Of a DNA stretch of 64,000 nucleotides, positions 59,316-64,000 are shown piece by piece (the stretch's first letter is position 1; every line of letters starts with the position of its first letter). Below the pieces are notes generated by a model. That model worked only from the letters and a program-made list of their open reading frames with translations, ran no database searches and was not told the DNA's origin. Origin of the DNA: CALBPI01 sp038529355 (GTDB lineage: Bacteria; Pseudomonadota; Gammaproteobacteria; Steroidobacterales; Woeseiaceae). The position numbers and the translations under genes are program-made. The DNA lies in assembly GCA_038529355.1 (NCBI GenBank), contig JBCBDU010000006.1, positions 1 to 64,000 on the forward strand, read 5' to 3'.

Positions 59316-59637
59316 CAACCGACTCCAATTGCAGCCGCGGCGCTACCGATGAGCCGTGTTCACACGCTCGCTGTCATTGCACAACCGGTATTTGACGACC
59401 CCGCGGCGGCACGCTAACCACGCTGACGGTGCGATAGTGATCGAGCATGACCTGCGACACCTTGCCGAAGCTCTCGATCACTTCACTGCTTGCGAACGCG
59501 TCATACAGGTCACCACCGTCGACCAGACTACAGCGAGCGGCGCAGAACGGCATAGCAGATGACAAACCGCCGAAAATGACCGATGGCGAGCGGCGGCGCT
59601 GCGTTACTGAGAAGCGCCGCAGACTTCGGCGCGGCAT
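59316..59637. other. Intergenic region between DUF998 and ogt genes
   Basis: 322 bases. A frame on the minus strand (59550-59374) has plausible composition near its end (DAFASSEVIESFGKVSQ), but no ribosome site, homology or export signal, so I do not call it a gene. Nothing else is visible apart from GC-rich, weakly palindromic sequence at 59585-59635. Confidence 0.35.
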
Positions 59638-60144
59638 TCACTCGCCAAACAAATCCTCGGTATGTGGCAACACGCCTTCCAGCTGCAAGAGTTTCTGCTT
59701 CGCAGACAAACCACCCCCAAACCCGGTGAGCGATCCATCACTGCCAATCACGCGATGGCACGGAATGATGACCGGAATCACGTTGGCGCCGTTTGCCGCG
59801 CCGACCGCACGCACGGCCTGCGGGTTACCAATCGCGCGCGCAATATCACCGTAGGACGTGGTGACACCATATGGAATCTGTTGCAGCGCTGACCAAACGG
59901 CCTGCTGGAACGGCGTGCCCTCGTAGACCAGCGGCACGTCGAAGCTTGTGCGCTCGCCGGCAAAGTAGGCACGTAACGGCTCAAGCGCATACGTCAGTGG
60001 CGAGGCGTCGCAACGCCAGTCCGGCTGCGGCGACCGTACTTGACGACCGGCCTCGAAACCGGTCGCAACCAGTGCCGCGTCGCTACCCGCCACAAAAAAC
60101 CGTCCAACCGGACTGGCAAGATACGTGTAGAAAATCTGTGTCAT
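59638..60144 (-). CDS. ogt: Methylated-DNA--protein-cysteine methyltransferase
   Basis: 168 residues. It transfers the alkyl group from O6-alkylguanine in DNA to its own Cys. The active site IPCHRVIGSDGSL is near residue 125. The helix-turn-helix segment GVTTSYGDIARAIGNPQAVR and the Asn hinge in ANGANVIPVI are present. The length and lack of an Ada N-terminal domain indicate Ogt. Its ATG overlaps the stop of the MocR gene by 4 bases, so it is co-expressed with that regulator. Confidence 0.94.
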   Translation of the reverse strand: MTQIFYTYLASPVGRFFVAGSDAALVATGFEAGRQVRSPQPDWRCDASPLTYALEPLRAYFAGERTSFDVPLVYEGTPFQQAVWSALQQIPYGVTTSYGDIARAIGNPQAVRAVGAANGANVIPVIIPCHRVIGSDGSLTGFGGGLSAKQKLLQLEGVLPHTEDLFGE

Positions 60145-61565
60145 GTTTGCGTACGCGCGATGTCTGCCAGTAACTCGATACCCGCATTGATCTCTTCATT
60201 GCTTGCCGCAGCATAGCCAAACACCAAGGCATTATCTGCACCACGCGGATCATGCGCGTAACGCGATAACGGTGCGATGGTCATGCCCGCCACTTGTGCT
60301 TTTGCCGCCAGAACAGGCGCGGGAATTGATACATCCAGACGAATCAGTGCATTGAGTCCGGATGACATCCCGCATAGCTTGCCCGGCAAGTCGCTGGCCG
60401 CTAGTGCCGCCGACAGCGTGTCACGTTTGCCGGCGTATAGTTTTCGGGTCCGGTACACGTGGCGTTCGAAATCGCCGTTGTCGATGAAGCGCGCCAGTGT
60501 GAGTTGCGTAAGCGCCGTCGTCTGATAGTCGCGTGCGGTGCGCAACGCTGCGAGCTTGGTAATGATGCGACGATCGCCGGCCGCATAGCCAATGCGTAGC
60601 GATGGAAACAAGGTTTTCGAAAACGTACCGAGGTAGGTTACGAAGCCGCCCGTGTCCATGGCTGCCATCGGTGCCAGCGGTGCGATGTCATAGCGAAACT
60701 CACCGTCGTAGTCATCCTCGAGGATCAACGCATTGTTCTGTACCGCCCAGGCAAGCAATTGTTGACGACGATCGAGCGACAATCGAGCGCCGGTCGGAAA
60801 TTGATGTGCAGGCGTCACGTAGACCAGCCGCACGGCCTGCGACGTACGCTCAAGCGCGGCAACATCCAGACCCTCTTCGTCAACGGCGATCGGCACTATG
60901 TGCGCGCCACCGTGCGCGAACGCTTGTCGCGCCAACGGGTAGCCGGGGTCCTCAAAACCAATGGCGTCGCCCGGCGCTATGTATAACTCGGACATCAACT
61001 GCAACGCCTGAATCGCGCCATGCGTAACGATGATCTGCTGCGGATCGACATCGAGCCCGCGCGCGCGACACAGATAGGCGGCAATCGCGATCCGCAAGGC
61101 TGGTTCGCCTTGCGGATCACCATAGTCAGATGATGGCGTTGCCGTCGCCGCGAACGCTGCTGCCCGCCGCCATGCCGTTTGCGAGAACGCCTCAAGCGAC
61201 GGTCGGCACGGTTGGAAATTCATTGCCACGCCGGCAGATGGATCAACATCGGCTGCAAGGATTTCGCGACCTAGCGGCGGCGAGCGGCCAATCGTAGATA
61301 CCCGCCTGCTCGAGCAACATACGGCGGATACAAAAGTGCCAGCTCCACGACGCGATTCCAGCAAACCTTCCGCAACCAGCGTTTCCAACGCAGCAACGAC
61401 GGTGCCGCGCGCAACGCCTAGCTCCACCGCCAAACGGCGACTGGCGGGCAACTTGTGGCCGGCCGAAAGCTGACCGTGCTTTACGAGATCGCGGATTTGC
61501 GTCGCCAGCGAACCGGCGCGATCTGTCGGATCCAGTGGCGCAAGGTTAAGTGCTAGCTCTGCCAT
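60141..61565 (-). CDS. MocR/PdxR-type regulator (GntR winged helix plus aminotransferase-like domain)
   Basis: 474 residues. The GntR helix-turn-helix lies at residues 10-75 (LATQIRDLVKHGQLSAGHKL, RRLAVELGVARGTVVAAL). A fold-type I aminotransferase-like domain follows from about 110. The PLP-binding Lys is retained in TFSKTLFPSLRIGYAAGD, and ILEDDYDGEFRYD is conserved. MocR proteins sense PLP or amino-compound adducts. It is divergent from an EamA exporter, with TTGG(A)TC-A elements between them, so that exporter is the likely target. It is coupled to ogt downstream. Confidence 0.92.
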   Translation of the reverse strand: MAELALNLAPLDPTDRAGSLATQIRDLVKHGQLSAGHKLPASRRLAVELGVARGTVVAALETLVAEGLLESRRGAGTFVSAVCCSSRRVSTIGRSPPLGREILAADVDPSAGVAMNFQPCRPSLEAFSQTAWRRAAAFAATATPSSDYGDPQGEPALRIAIAAYLCRARGLDVDPQQIIVTHGAIQALQLMSELYIAPGDAIGFEDPGYPLARQAFAHGGAHIVPIAVDEEGLDVAALERTSQAVRLVYVTPAHQFPTGARLSLDRRQQLLAWAVQNNALILEDDYDGEFRYDIAPLAPMAAMDTGGFVTYLGTFSKTLFPSLRIGYAAGDRRIITKLAALRTARDYQTTALTQLTLARFIDNGDFERHVYRTRKLYAGKRDTLSAALAASDLPGKLCGMSSGLNALIRLDVSIPAPVLAAKAQVAGMTIAPLSRYAHDPRGADNALVFGYAAASNEEINAGIELLADIARTQT

Positions 61566-61586
61566 ACGGTGGCTCCATCACTATTT

Positions 61587-61631
61587 TTGGATCAGTCATT
61601 CGTTTTCTTATTGGACCAATACATTGATCCA
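61587..61631. promoter_or_regulatory. Candidate MocR operator array
   Basis: TTGGATCAGT (61587-61596) and TTGGACCAAT (61611-61620) are direct repeats 24 bases apart. TGGATCA (61588-61594) and TGATCCA (61625-61631) form a 7-bp inverted repeat spanning the region. ATTGGACCAAT is itself a palindrome. Mixed direct and inverted repeats between divergent genes are typical of MocR operators. Confidence 0.5.
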
Positions 61632-61686
61632 CTTGACGGACACACTAGCACCTCACATCACTCAGTGCACGTCGAAAGGAAAAGCC

Positions 61687-62640
61687 ATGAAACAACAACT
61701 CCACATGCAAACACGCGATTGGCTGCTGTTATTGCTGCTTGGAATGATCTGGGGTGGATCGTTCTATTTTGCCAAAATCGCACTATCCGAAATTCCACCA
61801 CTGACGCTGGTTCTCTTGCGCGTTGTGATCGCCGCAGCGGCGCTGGCAATCATTATCAAGGCGTCTGGCGACCGGCTGCCGGGCGGCCGCCGCTTGTGGC
61901 TGACGTTTGCCGCGATGGGGCTGCTCAACAACCTCATTCCGTTCACGCTGCTGTTTTGGGGTCAGACGCATATCGGCGCCGGCCTGGCGTCGATCTTCAA
62001 TGCAATGACGCCGTTATTCACGGTTCTGGTCGCGCACGCCGCGACACGCGACGAGAAGTTGAACAGTGGCAAGGTACTTGGCGTGCTGCTCGGGCTGACC
62101 GGGGTCGCAACTATTATCGGCATCGACGCAAGCAACGGCGCCAACACCATCACGATGCTGGCCATGCTTGCCTGCGTCGGCGCCGCGGGCTCTTATGCAC
62201 TCGCCAGTGTCTATGGCCGTCGCTTCGGCGCCACAGACATCGCGCCCGTACAGGTCGCCTTCGGTCAACTGGCGGCGACCAGCGTCATGATGTTCCCGAT
62301 AGCACTCATCACCGAACGGCCGTGGAGCTTACCGGTGCCGTCGCTCGGTAGCTGGGGCGCCTTGTTGTCTCTCGCGCTAGTCTGCACCGCATTCGCCTAT
62401 CTGTTGTTTTTCCGGATTCTGCAGCGCGGCGGCGCCACCAACATCTCGCTGGTGACGTTTATCATCCCTGTCAGTGCCATACTGCTCAGCAGTTTGCTGC
62501 TCGGCGAACAACTGGGCGTCAACCACTTGATTGGCGTGAGCCTGATTCTGGCCGGACTGGCAGCGTTGGACGGTCGATTCCGCAAACGCCCGAACGTCGT
62601 CAAAAAAGCGGAGGTCATCTCGTGCCAACACCGACCCTGA
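61687..62640 (+). CDS. EamA-family (drug/metabolite transporter superfamily) exporter
   Basis: 317 residues from the ATG at 61687; AAAGGAAAA lies upstream. Ten helices form two EamA repeats (about residues 12-150 and 165-300). IWGGSFYFAKIALSEIPPL and FWGQTHIGAGLASIFNAMTP in the first half and YLLFFRILQRGGATNISLV in the second are standard. Such proteins export amino acids, nucleobases or drugs. The divergent MocR regulator suggests an amine or amino acid substrate, possibly PLP-reactive. The end overlaps the GST gene by 19 bases. Confidence 0.92.
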   Translation: MKQQLHMQTRDWLLLLLLGMIWGGSFYFAKIALSEIPPLTLVLLRVVIAAAALAIIIKASGDRLPGGRRLWLTFAAMGLLNNLIPFTLLFWGQTHIGAGLASIFNAMTPLFTVLVAHAATRDEKLNSGKVLGVLLGLTGVATIIGIDASNGANTITMLAMLACVGAAGSYALASVYGRRFGATDIAPVQVAFGQLAATSVMMFPIALITERPWSLPVPSLGSWGALLSLALVCTAFAYLLFFRILQRGGATNISLVTFIIPVSAILLSSLLLGEQLGVNHLIGVSLILAGLAALDGRFRKRPNVVKKAEVISCQHRP

Positions 62641-63269
62641 TTATTGCCAACAAGCGTTATTCATCGTGGTCATTACGACCGTGGCTCGCATTGCGTGTAT
62701 TCAACGTGCCATTCACCGAGCAGATGTCACCGTTTGAGATGGCGACTAACAGTGCGCATTTCAGCGACTTCTCGCCAACGAAAAAAGTGCCGGTACTGGT
62801 TGATGGTGAGACGACGATCTGGGAGTCTCTGGCAATTCTCGAGTATGTCGCCGAGATGCATCCACAACACCGCTGGTGGCCCGCCGATCGTCACGCCCGC
62901 GGTGTTGCACGCGCGATCGCGGCCGAGATGCACGCCGGTTTTCTTGCGCTGCGTAATGAGTGCCCGATGAACATGCAGCGCACGCCCGGAAGCCTTGCGA
63001 TCAGCGATCAGTGCCGCATCGATGTAACGCGCGTTGAAACGTTAATGTCGCAGTGCTTTGACGCGCACGCGGGGCCGTTTCTATTCGACACGTTTGGCAT
63101 CGTCGATGCAATGCTCGCGCCGGTTGTGAACCGGGTGCGCGCCTATGAGCTGACGCAACATCCGGCTGTGATGCGCTTCTGTGACGCCATCGAGGCGTTG
63201 CCGGCCTGGCAACAGTGGCAGCGCGAATCGGCTGCCGAAGTCTGGGTTGTTGACGCAGTCGAGCTGTGA
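62622..63269 (+). CDS. Glutathione S-transferase family protein
   Basis: 215 residues from a GTG at 62622 with GGAGG nine bases upstream. The N-terminal thioredoxin-like domain starts LIIANKRYSSWSLRPWLAL, and VPVLVDGETTIWESLAILEY is the glutathione gamma-glutamyl site (cis-Pro and ES). The C-terminal helical domain ends LPAWQQW. The catalytic residue in this subgroup is usually the Ser in SSWS. It is co-transcribed with the EamA exporter, suggesting conjugation or detoxification linked to export. Confidence 0.92.
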   Translation: MPTPTLIIANKRYSSWSLRPWLALRVFNVPFTEQMSPFEMATNSAHFSDFSPTKKVPVLVDGETTIWESLAILEYVAEMHPQHRWWPADRHARGVARAIAAEMHAGFLALRNECPMNMQRTPGSLAISDQCRIDVTRVETLMSQCFDAHAGPFLFDTFGIVDAMLAPVVNRVRAYELTQHPAVMRFCDAIEALPAWQQWQRESAAEVWVVDAVEL

Positions 63270-63293
63270 CACCGGGCTGGCAAGCTGCCGCGG

Positions 63294-63330
63294 TAGCCGG
63301 ACCCTGAGGCGTTGCGACAGGGTCAGGCTA
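63294..63330. repeat. 13-bp hairpin without T run
   Basis: TAGCCGGACCCTG (63294-63306) pairs with CAGGGTCAGGCTA (63318-63330), 12 of 13 bases, around an 11-base loop. It begins 24 bases after the GST stop. The following sequence is GC-rich and not T-rich, so it may be a Rho-assisted 3' end or a small repeat element. Confidence 0.6.
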
Positions 63331-63496
63331 CGCGCGCGTACCTGCGCCGGATTGCCCTCTTGCAGTTTGCATCGTGGTTAACCGTTGATGACAGCATTGT
63401 GGTTACCCTTTTCTAATGACAGCGTCGTGGCTGAGCACCACCTTGACGCATAAGCCCGCGCTGGGCACTGTCGACGTTTGCCAGTCTGGTTGCACC

Positions 63497-64000
63497 ATGA
63501 CGCTTGAAACGTGGTTTGGATTTGTCGGGGTCACGTTGCTGTTCATGGCGACGCCTGGCCCGAGCCATTTATTGATGGTGAGCAATACACTATCGTCGGG
63601 CTTTCGCAAGAGCACCGCCACGGCTTGCGGCGATTTGTCCGCCAACGCCATCCAGATGCTCGCGGCGGGGCTCGGCGTCAGCGCTATTGTTGCTGCACTG
63701 CCATCGGCGATGGACATCGTGCTGCTTGCCGGCGCGACGTATATCGCGTGGCTCGGCTTTCGCAAGCTGCACGTGCAACCGGATGTCGACGCGCTCAGCA
63801 ACCAACGCCAGGCCACAACGGTACAACTTTTTAGTCAGGGGTTCATGACTTCGATGACTAACCCTAAGGCGATCATATTTTTCGCCGCGCTCTTTCCGGG
63901 GTTTGTCGACCCGGCCCGCTACGCGCTGGATTGGAGCGTGCTGTCATGCACATATCTTGCGATCGACGGCAGTTTTCTGATGGCTTACGGTCTGTTAGCG
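63497..64000 (+). CDS. LysE/RhtB-family exporter, C-terminus beyond window edge
   Basis: 168 codons are visible and the frame is open at the edge. It starts at ATG 63497. The opening TWFGFVGVTLLFMATPGPSH contains the conserved P-G-P of LysE/RhtB exporters. GFRKSTATACGDLSANAIQM is the second helix region, AWLGFRKL follows, and FSQGFMTSMTNPKAIIFFAA is the family's T-N-P-K signature. These proteins export amino acids or homoserine lactones from the cytoplasm. It is 227 bases downstream of GST with its own start, so it is probably a separate transcript. Confidence 0.9.
   Translation, partial: MTLETWFGFVGVTLLFMATPGPSHLLMVSNTLSSGFRKSTATACGDLSANAIQMLAAGLGVSAIVAALPSAMDIVLLAGATYIAWLGFRKLHVQPDVDALSNQRQATTVQLFSQGFMTSMTNPKAIIFFAALFPGFVDPARYALDWSVLSCTYLAIDGSFLMAYGLLA

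Noticed and set aside
59374..59637. Possible 58-87 residue minus-strand gene
   Set aside because: No ribosome site, no family resemblance, and GC-rich weakly palindromic DNA; not supportable.

Overview
The window looks like chromosomal DNA of a free-living, Gram-negative gammaproteobacterium with moderately high GC (roughly 55-60% by eye). The basis is the rpsU - yqeY - dnaG - rpoD macromolecular-synthesis locus with tsaD pointing away from rpsU, an RpoD whose N terminus resembles the enterobacterial/pseudomonad protein, a split class II ribonucleotide reductase (NrdJa/NrdJb) as in Pseudomonas, many lipoproteins, an outer-membrane TonB-dependent receptor and a BamA-like barrel. The species cannot be named from sequence alone. 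I see no phage, transposase, plasmid function or CRISPR array; most of this is ordinary core and accessory chromosome.

Layout. 1-15 kb: a truncated lipoprotein, a phosphosugar mutase, an OlsF-like double acyltransferase, small membrane and exported proteins, MtgA, a membrane acyltransferase divergent from a membrane-bound LytTR regulator, then a Vgb-like propeller with a CxxCH protein. 15-18.5 kb: an IorA/IorB-type molybdenum hydroxylase. 18.5-24.3 kb, minus strand: a BaeS/BaeR-like two-component system followed by a Cys-rich small protein, a YHYH lipoprotein, a MORN-repeat protein and a SCO copper protein, with an esterase upstream. 24.4-27.3 kb: nrdJa-nrdJb with a candidate NrdR box. 28-32.3 kb: degQ, slt and an NDUFA9-like gene. 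32.3-39.6 kb: a zinc aminopeptidase divergent from cca, then tsaD-folB-S41 peptidase-midA-uppP. 40-46.8 kb: rpsU, yqeY, dnaG, rpoD, a YqcC-like gene and gph. 46.8-49.8 kb: a CAT-anticodon tRNA followed by repeats that copy its 3' end, then three exported proteins. 50-53.7 kb: a TonB-dependent receptor behind a near-perfect CRP-type site, and a signal-peptide-bearing SDR. 54-58.5 kb: a phospholipid operon like E. coli ynbAB with an added PlsC, then a BamA-like barrel. 58.7-64 kb: DUF998, ogt, a MocR regulator divergent from an EamA exporter and GST, and a truncated LysE-family exporter.

How the genes may work together. The most interesting unit is the BaeSR-like kinase/regulator plus YHYH/MORN/SCO genes. 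It reads as an envelope-stress or metal-responsive periplasmic module whose function I cannot assign. An array of 11-bp-phased repeats sits in front of its effector genes. The second is the four-gene lipid operon, in which a YnbA-type CDP-alcohol phosphotransferase has Asn at two of the four canonical Asp positions. The third is the tRNA followed by tRNA-3'-end repeats, which resembles the E. coli tyrT/rtT arrangement. Envelope maintenance recurs throughout (MtgA, Slt, DegQ, UppP, OlsF-like, BamA-like).
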